Source: Myrica gale
Taxonomy: Eukaryota > Streptophyta > Magnoliopsida > Fagales > Myricaceae
Assembly: GCA_963930655.1 (NCBI GenBank)
Contig: OZ005609.1
Span: forward strand, 23,137,001 to 23,201,000
DNA: 64,000 nucleotides
Direction: 5' to 3'
Position 1 is the first letter of the stretch. Each line of letters opens with the position of its first letter. A program made the position numbers and the translations under genes. The notes under the pieces were generated by a model. That model searched no databases, had not been told where the DNA came from, and saw only the letters and a list, made by a program, of their open reading frames with translations. This document shows positions 37,301-50,000 of the stretch, one piece after another.

Positions 37301-40300
37301 ATTAGAAAAAATTGACTCATTTAAAATCGATATAAGTAAATTTATTTTTCACATAAAGAGAAGGTCACGTAAGATGAAAATAGTTTGAATAACGGCTCAA
37401 CAGATTAGGGGATCTGTCTGAGAGTATCCTATAGGAACACCATACTAATTGAGAATACTCTAACGCATACCTTGCTCGAACGGGACGACCATTGGTTCTC
37501 CAAGCTTACCAACACAGGACTCTTGAATATAATTACATTAAAAACTTCGAAAATATATATAGGTAACAAGTAATATATATTGTACCCAACCTTTGTGAAC
37601 TGGATTCAAACAGATATGGCCTATTTAGGAAAATCACTAATCGGGTTGTCTCCTGGGAGACCAAAAAAAATGTTTTACAAATAAAGATTACTTAAGGTAT
37701 TGGGGCTAAATCTTAACCAGTTAATGGGAGAGCAAAGTTAACGTTATATTTTGTCAAAATTGGCAGCAAACAAAGTAGTACTCTATCCAAACTTGATAAG
37801 CTAATCTGCACGACAGTGTCGTACACAAATCACATCTAGTGGGTATATTTTGCCTCCTTGAAACATGCCACATGTTTACCACTTAACACGTGTGACACCC
37901 CTAGCCGCTCGCCCCCTACAAACAACAGCAAGAAAAAGGGCTTTTTTTTTTTAAGGGCTTCTTGGTTCGTTGGAAGGCCCCTCACTTTCTGAAAACAAGA
38001 ATGTTAAACGTGTAAAGTTGCATGACCCAGAGGCAACTAATTAAATATAACCAACTCGATTCCTATTTTCTTCTATTTAGGTTAGGGGTTGATACTTAAA
38101 TTAACCCCTAACCTAAATATTAAACAAAAGTTGTGAATATGCATATGGCGGATTGAATTCATGCAACTGGAATGTTTTACTCCAAACCATTCAGCTACCC
38201 CCCAGGAGTATAGGTTTATATTTTCTGGAATTTTGAGCTAAATCATTAGTTTGGAATTTGGTAAATGGAAAAATTTAAAATATGCAGTTTCAAGATAATT
38301 CTAGCATCTTATCCACAGGACCACAAGAAAAAGAGACAACTAAAGTTGGTTGAAGATTGAGACAACTAGTAGGGTGGTGTCCTTTCTCACCAAATGGCTT
38401 GTTACCAAGACACAACCAACTCAAATCAAGGTCTAATTGCATTCAAAAGTTTTGGCATTTTGGCTCTTTTTTTCAATTAATTAGACTCTTCCTAACTCAA
38501 CTAAATTTCCCCAAAGTCTTTGTGAAACCCGCAAAGTAATAACATGACTAAAGCTTGGGGGTTGGTTGCACAAAAAAAGAAGGGGGGAAGAAACCAGTGC
38601 ATTTGGTCCACTCAAACTTGAGGGAGTTGGACATCAGAAGACCGACATGTTCAAATGACATAAATGTTGAATTTGACTATAATGTTGGATATCGATAGAT
38701 AGGTTAGATTGAACAAAGTGAATTGTCAAATTATTATGTCCACCTCCCTTTAGTGTTAGACTAAATCTAACATGGGGGAGAAAGAAAGCAAAAAATATAA
38801 GCCAATCAAACAGAGAGCTTAGTCCTAAAGCATTGCGATGTTCTTCTTTTTGAAGCCAAAATCCTATTATATATATTTTGAAGTTAGAAACACTATCTTT
38901 ATTCCCACCTTTCTTTATCAATCCCTCTTCCAATTGTCATAAGCGAGGATGGTCCCCCAAACATATGCTCCTTGGTTGAAGAAGTTTGAGTGGCTAGGCA
39001 TAGGGAGTCATTAACGCCCTCAAGTCATTGAATTGGATAACTCTATCTTGGAAGTCCTATCTCTAAAGGCAAAAGGGTGTTGATGAGTTGTGGAGAGAAT
39101 AAAGGAGATTCCGGCCTTAAAAGTTATGTAGATAGAATACATGCACGAGGTATTTGGCTCCATAAGTAGGTTATAGAGAGGGGCGTCCAAAACAATAGCA
39201 TGTTTTGGGGGTGAGGGGAGGAGAGAGAGAAAAAGAGAGTTCTGAGACCCTTTGTAATTAGTTCTGGGAAAGTCAAATAACCGTCACTTGAGGACATAGA
39301 TCGAAGAAAACTAAAAAAGACTTCTCGCTACTTAGCTTATTCATTTTCTTTGAAGGAAAATTCTGACTTTGCCTCTCCAAGTGTAAAAGGTTGAAAAAGA
39401 CTGAAGGTTTCAGCTGGCTATATGAGTAATATCTAACCAGGAATCTGGCCCAAACAAAATTCGGGCCAGATATAATCAGCACCAAGGAAATCTCTTGCAT
39501 ATAGATGTTCCTTGTTTGTATCAACGTCCAAGGGGATGGTGTTTCCAGAGCATCTGCAGACTACACGTATGGAAATTAGACAAAGCCCATTATGATGATG
39601 ACCAATTAGTAGTCTACTTATCTTCTGGTGCAGACTAGTAAGCAGAAAATCTATGCCTCAGCTCCGTGGAAAGCCCAAGCAGAGTAGCTATGGGGCTCAG
39701 ATTTGAGGTCTCCATCTTCTGCTTTGGGATAAGAAGCTGGAACACAAATAAGGCCCCTTTCCAAGTTGGCTAAGCCCACATATGATCGCTTTGCAGCATC
39801 TATATTAATCCACAATTTTAATTACCAAAATGCATGGCAAAATCCCAATTCCAGCTGCGGGTACGCTGCGATAGCTTGACTTTTGCTTGTTTCCGTTTGA
39901 CGGGGTAAGATTTTTCAGCCTACTTGGCCGACTCACCATAGGTGAGGCCCTGTATCCTTAAATGAGGTCCAACAATAAAAAGTCTAAAAGTGAGTTCATT
40001 GGCAGATTTTCAAATATCCCATCGTCTGCAAGGCTATATCTCATTGGTCAAAAATCACGTCAGCCTGCAAAAAGATCTGCACACCCAGTCAATCTATTAT
40101 GTGTGCAATGAGGACGAGCCATCACGTCTATGTGAAGGAACCCCAAGTATGCATTTTGGGGGGGGGGGGGGGGGGGACGGTAATTCCACATTCTCAGAAT
40201 TAGGAGTGAGTCAGCCCAGGCGGCCCAGCTCACCCTTTCCTCATTTTTGCTAGTTTTTTACTATTCTCCATGGTGGGTCTTTACCTCAGTGAATTTCTGC

Positions 40301-40424
40301 GATGGCGGGTAAAAAATGGCATGTTTTATTAGAGGAGTACCATTAATTGGGCTGACAATTTTGAGGAAATATCGACTGCTTTTTAGCATGAGGAATAAGT
40401 AGAATTAATTCAAGGAAATACTTT
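34372..40424. other. Six-kb gene desert
   Basis: No gene was recognised. It contains a run of 12 G (34915-34926), a run of 24 C (35738-35761), a run of 19 G (40158-40176) and a perfect 17-bp hairpin (38074-38119). Scattered short open frames have no family resemblance or codon signal. Confidence 0.5.
38074..38119. repeat. Perfect 17-bp hairpin
   Basis: TATTTAGGTTAGGGGTT (38074-38090) is exactly complementary to 38103-38119 with a 12-base loop. No flanking duplication was found. It could be a tiny MITE relic or an RNA hairpin. Confidence 0.85.
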
Positions 40425-40728
40425 GGATATGTTGGTGTGGAGAAAAAATGTAGAATTTTAGAGAAGTTGTGAATATTTATGTTGAATAGTATTTTATTGG
40501 TATTTGTGTACAGTGGATAAAGAAATGATTTGATGTAATTGTTAAATAAAAAAATATTGGAGTTATGTGAAAAAATAAAGAGAGAAAATTTGTGTTAAAT
40601 AAAAAAGTAAAAAGTTGTTGGAGATTGTGTAAAATGTATTGGTGTTTGTGTTTGAATTCTTGAGATGTTCGGTGATAATTTTGTGAATGTATTTAAATCC
40701 TGAAAAAAAGTTAAAAACTAACATAACC
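40425..40728 (+). mobile_element. MITE family 1, copy B
   Basis: Aligns with the copies at 5318 and 44025 throughout. Ends are GGATATGTTGGTGT and AAACTAACATAACC. A CTT trinucleotide occurs at both borders (40421-40423 and 40728-40730), compatible with a 3-bp target duplication. Confidence 0.75.
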
Positions 40729-41550
40729 TTGAACAGGCAATATAGCATCTGAAAAGTTGTGTTTTTTTTTAGTTAAGTACCATTTCCTCCATATATTTTG
40801 AGCCATTTTAATAAATCATACTTATTTTCAAATTAATCATAGAAATCACATAGTTTGCAATTTTGTCAAATAAATCATTTCTCTTAAGATTTTATTTTCA
40901 AAGTTAATGGTTCGTAAGTAAATTCTAATAATAAGTTGACATGTGTCACCAATAATTAAAAGCATGACTTATAATTTTTTTAAATTTTTTCCTTATTTTT
41001 TAAAATAATTTAGTTTATTTTATTTTAAAATAAAAAATTAATTTTTTTAGGTGACAAGTGACTGTAACGTGTAAATGGTTAAGAAAATAACTTATTTTAT
41101 ACAAATTACAAACTTAAGGATTTATATGATAAATTTAAAAATCTAAGAAATATTTATTGAAAAGATTGAAAAGACAAGGATTAAATAGTGCATAACCGTT
41201 TTTTTTCCTCTGGTACATATCTTTTTTTTCTTTCTTTTTTAAGAAAAATCAGTTGGAAAGCACATTGAATCTATGAGCTATACCACTAAAGACGGTGATG
41301 TATCTTTCCGTAAACTGTCGTCATCTGGTGTAGACAGGATAGATTTCATGTATTCCAGTTGACCACACCATGTTTTACCATTTCAACGAATTGTCAGCCT
41401 CTAATTTAATATTTTTTTTTAAAAGGAAATACAACAACATCTGGGATCTTTAAAATAGTTTGATTAATGGACTAATTAAACAAAAAAAAATCGTAACCGC
41501 CAGCACAGAGAATAAGCTCGAATTGGATAGAATGGAAACAGAACCTGACA
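40729..41550. other. AT-rich spacer
   Basis: Very AT-rich, with partial self-complementarity around 40770-41190 in the style of the fold-back elements, but without clear ends. No gene. Confidence 0.4.
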
Positions 41551-41939
41551 ATAAATACACTTTGTCCCCCTTGTCTTTAGGGTCATTTATACTTTGCACT
41601 TCGATGTTTTATTTTTGATATATTGGACTCATTATCTTCCACATTTTTGCAATCTAGACCCCGTACCCGATTTCGGCAGTTGAAATTGACGGATTCCGTT
41701 AAAAATTTACGCATTCCCCCATTATTTTTAGGGGTATGTACACATTGATCTCATTTTCTTTGAAGTCATTTACACATTGCACCTCACGTTTTAACGGAAT
41801 CCGTCTAAATTAACGGGCAATTTGGGTACGAGTTCAAATTGAAAAAATGTGTAAGTTAAAGTGTCCAATGTGTCAAAAATAATACATCAGAGTGCAAAAT
41901 GTAAATGACCCTAAAAATAAGGGGACAAAATATATTTAT
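41551..41939. mobile_element. Fold-back element 3
   Basis: Two long inverted arms of about 150 bp each (left from ATAAATACACTTTGTCCCC, right ending GGGGACAAAATATATTTAT) leave a loop under 100 bp. The arms share strings such as GACGGATTCCGTTAAAA. It is the clearest of the four fold-back elements. No coding capacity. Confidence 0.85.
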
Positions 41940-44024
41940 CCCTAAAAGTATCTAAGTTAATAGGAAACGAATCCACTTCCCTTCTGTTTTTGTTCTGATT
42001 CCAATTATTGAGACCAGTTTCATACTCAACGAATTCTCCAAAAGTTATGTTCTTCGGGAAACCCACGCCACTAGAGAAGTCCTAATAATTGCCATTAACT
42101 CCCTATTCTTCAATCATTTATAAAAAAAAAGGCAAAATTCCAATGTTGTTCTAATAGGAGGTACAAGTGTGATGTCTGTTTCCCCTGATATTTCGGGAGA
42201 TAAAATTTTTTAGTAAAATAAATATACTTTAAAATTCTTAATTTTTACAGGTACATATTTACTTTTAATAAATTTCAATAAAATAAAAATTTCTAAAATT
42301 ACCCCTCCTATTGCGGACCCTCGTGATTCCTCTCTTTTTATTCCCACAGGTCAGATATTGATCTCGAGCAAAAGTGACAAAATCTCATTGGACGATATAT
42401 CTCTCTCCCCAGTGTTCCTAACTTTAGCGATCCGATTCAATGCGCAGCAGCGCAGGAATCCTTCTCAGAGATTCTGCTAATCAATCTGTGCCGCTCATTT
42501 CTGGTTTACTTTAATGGAAAACAAATGTTTTTATTAAATGTATAGTTAAGAGTATTTATTTAAAATATAATATCCAATATAAAATATAGTTCTTATTCGT
42601 TGTAGATTTTCCACGCCACATTAGGTGAATTTATACTTACTTATATATGATATCCGAAGCATTTATCTGAAAAAGAAAAATCTATATATTTTTTATTTTG
42701 TTGTAATCAAGTGTCCGCGCCGGCTTAAGTACACTTCGATTAATTCTGAAGTCTATACGATTCTCTACTCACATAAATCGAACATGGTCAAAAAAATTTA
42801 AAAAATAAATTATCAAGATCAGAGCCCTAACCATTAACGTTTAGTTCGTATATTTTGTTTGAATTTTTTTTCCAACATTACCTCTTCAATTTTTTTTAGA
42901 TCGTATGAAGAAAAAATGATTTTATGACTGAATTTACTAACCCAGAAAAAAAGAATTTGCCCTCATAAAAAATTTAAAAATTGAGTTTTTTTTCTTATTT
43001 CCTTTTTCCTACGGTTTTTTGTACGAAACTTGTTTGAATCCGAAATATAAACTAATTCATTCGTGGAAGGCTCAAGGATAACCAAAACAAAAAGTATATA
43101 AAAATAAAAGAAAGAAGAAGGAAAATTCCTTCCTTGGAAGATGCAGTTGTTTCCTTCACTTGGTGGGCATATATTTCTGTTCAGACAGGAATTTTCGGTT
43201 CCGGCCATTTTCGGTACTGGAATCGGATCCCATTTTAAGAAAATTTCGGTATAATTTTTTAAAATTTCAAAAAAAATTGTAATTTTAATTTAGAGTTTGT
43301 CTCTTTCAATTTGTATTATTTGATGAATGTTTAGTTATTTATTAATTTGTATGATTAATTATTTTTAGTAGTTATTTTGTAAATTTAATTTAGAGTTTAT
43401 TTTGACCGTGTTTATTTTGTTTTGAAATTTAGTTGTTTAGCTGTAATTTTAATTTAAAATTTATCTTGAAATTCTGAAATAATAAAATATTATTTTGAAA
43501 TTTAGTTATTTAATTGTAATTTTAATTTAAAGATATTTAGTCTACAAAACACAACTCAAAAAATTTATTTTTAAGTAAATAAGCCCAAATTAAATATTTC
43601 TTTTTAATCCTGTATAAAGACCGAAATGACTCGTTCCGATTCCATCGACTCTCTGCTCACCCTTACCTTCACCGGTCACCACGCGTGATTGCTTTTAGAC
43701 TCGCTGTCAAAATGTGCCTACCAATTAGGTATTGCTAACATATCCACCGCTGGATTCCAAGGCACTGGCACTACCTGCAAAACGGTCCACAGTAACGCTT
43801 ATGATTGTGGTACATTTTTTCCCTGATTTTCTTTTAAATATCATTAAATAACTTGGATTTTATTTTACATTTTATTCCAAAATAAATATATCGTTGAAAG
43901 CTCCTTAAAAATTTCTATTTTTGTTGGGCATCAAATCACAACTAGATTGGAATGGGAAGTAGACGGCCCTGATTGATTGTCACAACCTGTTATACTACGC
44001 ACGGGTGTATTTAATCAGTACCTA
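41940..44024. other. AT-rich spacer
   Basis: No gene was recognised. A CGGTTCCGGCCATTTTCGG-like motif near 43196-43216 resembles common plant dispersed repeats. Borders are not visible. Confidence 0.4.
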
Positions 44025-44331
44025 GGTGATGTTCGTTTTGAGAAAAAATGTAGGATTTTAGAGAAGTTGTGAATTTTTATGTTGAATAGTGTTTTATTGG
44101 TGTTTGTGTAAAGTGGAGAGAGAAATGATTTGATGTAATTGTTTAATAAAAAAGTATTGGAGTTATGTGAAAAAGTATAGAGAGAGAAAATTTATGTTGA
44201 ATAAAAAATTAAAAAGTTATTGGAGATTGTGTAAAATGTATTGGTTTTTGTGTTTGAATTCTGAATATGTTCGGTGGTAGAATTGTGAATATACTTAGAA
44301 TCTTGAAAAAAAGATGAAAACGAACATACCC
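44025..44331 (+). mobile_element. MITE family 1, copy C
   Basis: The 307-bp copy with ends GGTGATGTTCGTTTT and AAAACGAACATACCC, flanked by the 3-bp duplication CTA (44022-44024 and 44332-44334). It aligns closely with copy A at 5318, including GAGAGAAATGATTTGATGTA. Confidence 0.8.
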
Positions 44332-44806
44332 CTAAAGTCAAAACTACAGTTCAACTGCTCTCGAAGGCGAAATGGCATTTTCGTAAAAGTACCAACACAA
44401 TAATTTAGACACCCTAAGATGCATGCCACTATAATTAATTGTTTCGCCGTTTCTTTGGTGCTTTTCTCTTTATTGGACTTCATTTTCATTTTCTTTTTCT
44501 TTTTATCTTCAATTTATTTTCTTTCGATGTTTTCCATCAAGCAGTCTGAATAGTCTACTGACTTGCGATACGTTGGATATTTTACAACCAAATATATTTT
44601 CTGGTCCAATTGATATCGTGAAATCCATTATAAAAAATTAAACAAAAATTATTTCTTAATCTGTATTTTATTTGTTTTACAAAATTAAGAATAATATATA
44701 TATATATATATATATTATATTTCGAAAGTTTCTTTAACAGTTAGAATTTTGCATAATGCTTACCAAACTAAGGATAATTACACATCAAGTTCTTCAACAA
44801 TAATAC

Positions 44807-45470
44807 TTTTTTTTTAATCAAAACCTCAATTTATTCCAAAAGAAGAGATCAAAAGAAACACACCCCAAGGAGGGTCAATACCTGCATACAACCAAGACAA
44901 ATCTAACGAATGCTTACAACAACGGGGATTGTCCACTGAGCTAAACTCAGCGGCGGCCCAACGAGCAAGGTGGTGCACTAACTCATTAGCACCTCTATAG
45001 GCATGAACTGCTTGCCAACTCAGCAACCGTTGGCACACTTCATGAATCTCTTTCACATCCGAATGAATTCTCCACTCCGTTTTTTGTGGCCATTTCTAGA
45101 TAGCATGAATAACTCTTTCTGAATTGCCTTCGAGAATCACCTCCCGATAACCTTTATCCAGCGCTAATTCCGCTCCCAACTTGGCAGCTGCTGCCTCACC
45201 TTCCAACGGATCAACTACTGCAATTTTTTTTGCCACTGCCCCCTGAATCGCACCTTGGCAATCACGAGCAACAACAAATATCACTGCATAACTCTCTCTT
45301 ATAGCAACATCCACGTTTACTTTTATTGTATTGGCAGGTGAATGTTTCCAAGCTTGCAACCGGAGGAGTTGCAATTGGTGTTGCCAAGCAGCCTTATGCT
45401 CCAAGCTTAGGCAGCGAACGCGATGAACTAACTCCCTTACATCACAACGCTTGCCTCCATGCACCATCTG
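44807..45470 (-). mobile_element. 3' end of a LINE with RNase H domain, broken
   Basis: On the minus strand this encodes an RNase H-like (RVT_3) segment typical of the end of plant non-LTR retrotransposons: AWKHSPANTIKVNVDVAIRE, EGEAAAAKLGAELALDKGY, VILEGNSERVIHAI, then after a TAG stop (45096-45098) VHAYRGANELVHHLARWAA. The third catalytic position reads EGNS instead of the usual EGDS. A run of 9 T at 44807-44815 is the poly(A) tail on the minus strand. It is 5' truncated, as LINE copies often are. A host RNase H-like gene fragment is the alternative. No clear target duplication was found. Confidence 0.75.
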
Positions 45471-46260
45471 ATTTATTGCAGATGTACAAAATATAATTGT
45501 ACAATTAAGAATCTGTGATTCTTTACAATTTTATATAACAAAGTACGATAATGTGAATTGTACAATAATGTGAGGGTTAAATATAATTTTTCACCTTTTG
45601 ATTATTGATATTCTGACCCCTCACACTTTGAACTATTTATATTTCCTCAACTATTAATAGTTGTTAATTGAGACAGAAATTGATATTTTTGGTTCAGTGA
45701 AATAACAACATTACCCTCATAATTTATAACCAATATACTTTTGTACGAATAAATTTGTTATTTCAGAAAATTAAAATATTAAATTCCGACTAAATTAATA
45801 GCTGAAACTGAAAGAATACAAAATGTACAAGAACCGTAGTTGATAGACGAAATGTCATGGAATTTATAGTTGGGTGCATGTCTCGTATCCGCTAAAAATG
45901 TGCTTTTTTCTTAATATAAATATTTACTGTGTCGTTATTTTCTAAATTATATCACGAAACAATTCAGGTAAATCCGTTGCGTAGTACGTTGGTCCGTGCA
46001 CTAAAAAATTTAGCTCAATTTTTTTTTCCTTCACTGTAGGAAGCCCTTAAAAGAAAATAGGTCGTGTTAATTGGATGATAATTGCTTTGGAAAAAGAAAA
46101 GGACAGAAAAAGTCAAACTAAGGTTTACCGGCCCCAGAGCGTCGGGCAGTTTGATAATTGCAAAAAGAACCCACGATGCGGTTGCGAAGTTGCGTAGGCC
46201 AGAATGAAGTCTCAGCATTCTTACAAATATAAATAATCTGTCTCTTCGCCTTTGGTTGGT
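45471..46260. other. Spacer upstream of the RING/PHD gene
   Basis: AT-rich, with no gene recognised. The right part is the promoter of the downstream gene. Confidence 0.45.
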
Positions 46261-46266
46261 TATATG

Positions 46267-46273
46267 TATAAAA
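46267..46273 (+). promoter_or_regulatory. TATA box of the RING/PHD gene
   Basis: TATAAAA at 46267-46273 precedes a purine-rich leader. A donor-like CGCAG/GTACTAAAC at 46361/46362 and the acceptor AACAG at 47072 imply a non-coding first exon and a 5' UTR intron of about 711 bases containing an 18-unit CT repeat (46391-46426). Confidence 0.55.
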
Positions 46274-46387
46274 GCACCAAGAAGCTGAAACAGAAAAGGA
46301 GGAAAAAAGGAAAAAACAGAGACGTTTTCGTTGTTTTCCGGTGCTTTCTTCCTCCTCGCAGGTACTAAACCCACCCCAACCCAACCG

Positions 46388-46390
<3 letters not shown>

Positions 46391-46426
<36 letters not shown>
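46391..46426. repeat. (CT)18 microsatellite
   Basis: An uninterrupted CT dinucleotide run, within the predicted 5' UTR intron of the RING/PHD gene. Confidence 0.95.
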
Positions 46427-46429
<3 letters not shown>

Positions 46430-47072
46430 CTCTTTCTCTTTTTCTCTCTGTAGATTTTCTGTCTACAGATTTTTAATTTGTTTTTATATGATGATTTTTC
46501 AGAATTCAAGAGGACATATTAACGGTGTATTATTTTTTTCCTGTTTTGTTTCTGGGTCTGAACTTCTTTGAATTGATTCATTGGAGATGTTTTGATGCGA
46601 GTGGTGGATTTCATTTTCGATAATCTGAAACTGTTTTGAATACATTGAAATTCAAATGAAATGTTATCTATTTTCAACGGTAACATCTTTTTTTATATTA
46701 TTCATCAATTGATAACGTTTTCCTGTGACTGTTATTTGGAACAATTTACCGATCGATTCTGGGGTTTGATTTTTTTTATTTTTTACTTTTAGTTTTGGAT
46801 TTCGATGCTGAAACAGATCGGTGATGAGAAAGAATGAGTGGGCGGTACTTTTCTGCATATCAGATAGCTATAGTTTTGTTACCCCCATTTGAGGAGTAGG
46901 GCATAAGCTAGAAACATCAAATCCTGAAGTTAAAGAATCTTATAATTTGTTGCTATATACGGTTTGATTCGATATCAGTTGGTGGAATTAAAGAATCCTT
47001 CTATTTTTAAATTGATTGGATTAGATTAAGAAATTGGGTTTTTTAAATTTTTGTGTTTTGTTGCAAGAACAG

Positions 47073-50000
47073 ATGGCAAGGGGAGGGAAGGTTGGTTGCA
47101 CTAGGAATTTCAAGAAAAGAGTTTGTCCAAAAGATAAGGGTTCTGATGATTCAGATGAGGATTATGTGATTTCGGATGAAGAAAATGGGGTCTCAGATGG
47201 TTCGGATGAGCATTATTGCTCCTCTTTAGATAAGCATGCATCTGAAGAGAGTTTTGGTAGGTTTGTGGAGGAGGAGGAGGAGGAGGAGGAGGTGAGAAAG
47301 ATTGTTAGATCAAAGGTTAGTTCCAATGCACAAAAAGGCATTCAGCGGAAAGTTGGGGTGAAAACAGCACGAAAGAGGAGAAGGGTTACATATGGTGAAG
47401 AAGAAGTGGATGAGGATTTTGAAGTTGATGAAGAGGAGGAGGAGGAGGAGGAGGAGGAGGAGGAGGAGGAGGAGGTGAGAAAGATTGTTAGATCAAAGGT
47501 TAGTTCCAATGCACAAAAAGGCATTCAGCGGAAAGTTGGGGTGAAAACAGCACGAAAGAGGAGAAGGGTTACATATGGTGAAGAAGAAGTGGATGAGGAT
47601 TTTGAAGTTGATGAAGAGGAGGAGGAGGAGGAGGAGGAGGAGGAGGAGGAGGAGGAGGAGGTGAGAAAGATTGTTAGATCAAAGGTTAGTTCCAATGCAC
47701 AAAAAGGCATTCAGCGGAAAGTTGGGGTGAAAACAGCACGAAAGAGGAGAAGGGTTACATATGGTGAAGAAGAAGTGGATGAGGATTTTGAAGTTGATGA
47801 AGAGGAGGAGGAGGAGGAGGAGGAGGAGGTGAGAAAGATTGTTAGATCAAAGGTTAGTTCCAATGCACAAAAAGGCATTCAGCGGAAAGTTGGGGTGAAA
47901 ACAGCACGAAAGAGGAGAAGGGTTACATATGGTGAAGAAGACGTGGATGAGGATTATGAAGTTGATGAAGAGGAGGAGGAGGAGGAGGAGGAGGAGGAAT
48001 TTACATTAGATGAAGATGATTGTTCCGGTGAGGAGGAGGAATCAGGGGGGAGAAAGAAGACAAATAATACGAAAGTGCGAAAGCGAGGTTTGCAGAGAAA
48101 GGGTTCTGTAAGGGGTCAGAAAGGGAAGAGAAAATCTAAAATTTTGAGGAAGGCTTTCAGAAAGAAAAGAAGAAAGAATAGTGGGTTGCGGAGGAAAGTG
48201 CAATATGATGATGACGACGATGATGGTGATGAATTTGTTACCAGAAGATCACTTGTGAGAGGAAAGCGCGAGAAAAAACCTGGTCAAAGAAAGAGGAAGT
48301 ATGTTGCACGTTCTGATTCAGATTTATTGTCATCGGATGATGACTATGCCATTTCGGAGGAAGAGAAGCTTTCTATTTCTGAAGAAGAGAGGCAGCAAAT
48401 CAGAGAAGCCAGGGAGTTTTGTGGAGGTTTAAGAGTTAGTTTGAGGAGTTCTTCTGTCCCATGGAGAAGTCAGGAGGAAGGGGATACACATCAGCAAGTA
48501 AAACCTTCAGTGAGTAAGGGTAAGGAGAAGTTAGATGAACCTTTGGGAAAGAAGAGAAAGGAGGTGGAGGAAGTGAGGACTGAAGCTGGTAAGCAGGTGT
48601 GTGGAATTTGCCTATCTGAAGAAGATAAAAGAAGAGTAAGGGGGACGCTAGACTGTTGCTCTCATTATTTTTGTTTTGCTTGCATAATGGAATGGGCAAA
48701 AGTGGAATCTCGCTGCCCTTTATGCAAGCAGAGATTCAGGACAATCAGGAAGCCTGCAAGGTCCACAGCAGCAATTGATTTGAGAGAAGTGCTGATTCAA
48801 GTCCCTGAGCGTGATCAGGTATCTTGTTGCTTTCTTTTTACTGTTGTGCATATTCTTGTTGCTTTTCTGGTTGCTTATTTCCTGACCGGAAATGGGTTCA
48901 CTGTTTTAAACAGGTTTATCAACCCTCTGAGGAAGAGCTCAGGAGTTTCCTGGATCCATATGAGAATGTAATTTGTACCGAATGCCATGAAGGTGGGGAT
49001 GATGGACTCATGTTGCTATGTGATCTTTGTGATTCACCTGCACACACGTATTGTGTTGGTCTTGGGCGGGAAGTACCTGAAGGTAATTGGTATTGTGATG
49101 GTTGTAGACCTGCTGCTCTGGCATCCTCAGGTTCCCAAGCTCGAGATAATTTGACTGATGAAAGGACTAGAAGCAACAGCTTCTATAATAGGTCACATCA
49201 AGTGGTAAATATTAGGGAAGGTTTAGACCTCAATTCAACTTCCTCACCTCGTACACCATTTCCCCCAGCATTTGGGAATCTTTCATCTTCCAGATTTCAT
49301 GTTGAAGATTCTCAAGCAGCTTCTCCAGTATTTGGAGCAGGGGCACTAACTCTTTCAGGCAGACGCAGGATACAACGTCACATACAACAACTGATTTCCC
49401 TTACTAGAATGAATTCTACGGTTGGGAGAACTGAAGGGGTTTCAGCTGCTAATTCAAGTGCTGATTTTTTTAATGATGAAGATAGAGACAGGGATACTAC
49501 AACTCAACAAATAAGGACACGAGAAACGGGAACATCATATCATACATTTTTTGAGGATAGGTTACAGGCCAATCCCTCTCTCCCATTTCACAATAGAGAT
49601 TTCTTTCCCTCGAGGCTAAGCTTTGTAAGAAGGCAAGCAGCTCTGGACCAGACTACTACAACTACTGACAACGGGACATTATGGTCCGAACCTTCGGGGA
49701 TGAATCCAATACCCAATTATGAGCAACTCCAACACAACAGATCATCAAATATTGGATCTGATGGAAGCGTGTCGCCTTATGCTAGAGAGGGGATCCATTT
49801 TAACGCGGCGAAGGAACAATTGCAATGTGTGGTTAGAAGTCATTTGAAGAACTTGGCTCAAGATGTTGATATAGGTATGCAAAACTTTGCAGCCTTTTAT
49901 TGACATTGTCTGGATTAGAAATTTTTGACACCATAGTTGTGTAGAGTGTACCAGTATAACAAACAAGTAAAATTTGAGTAGAAATCCCTGTTTCCCAAAT

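Noticed and set aside
46015-46509. 164-codon minus-strand frame with an RE repeat
   Set aside because: It is the antisense of the promoter, 5' UTR and CT microsatellite of the RING/PHD gene.
47342-47710. Minus-strand poly-Ser open frames
   Set aside because: They are the antisense of the GAG (Glu) repeats of the RING/PHD gene.
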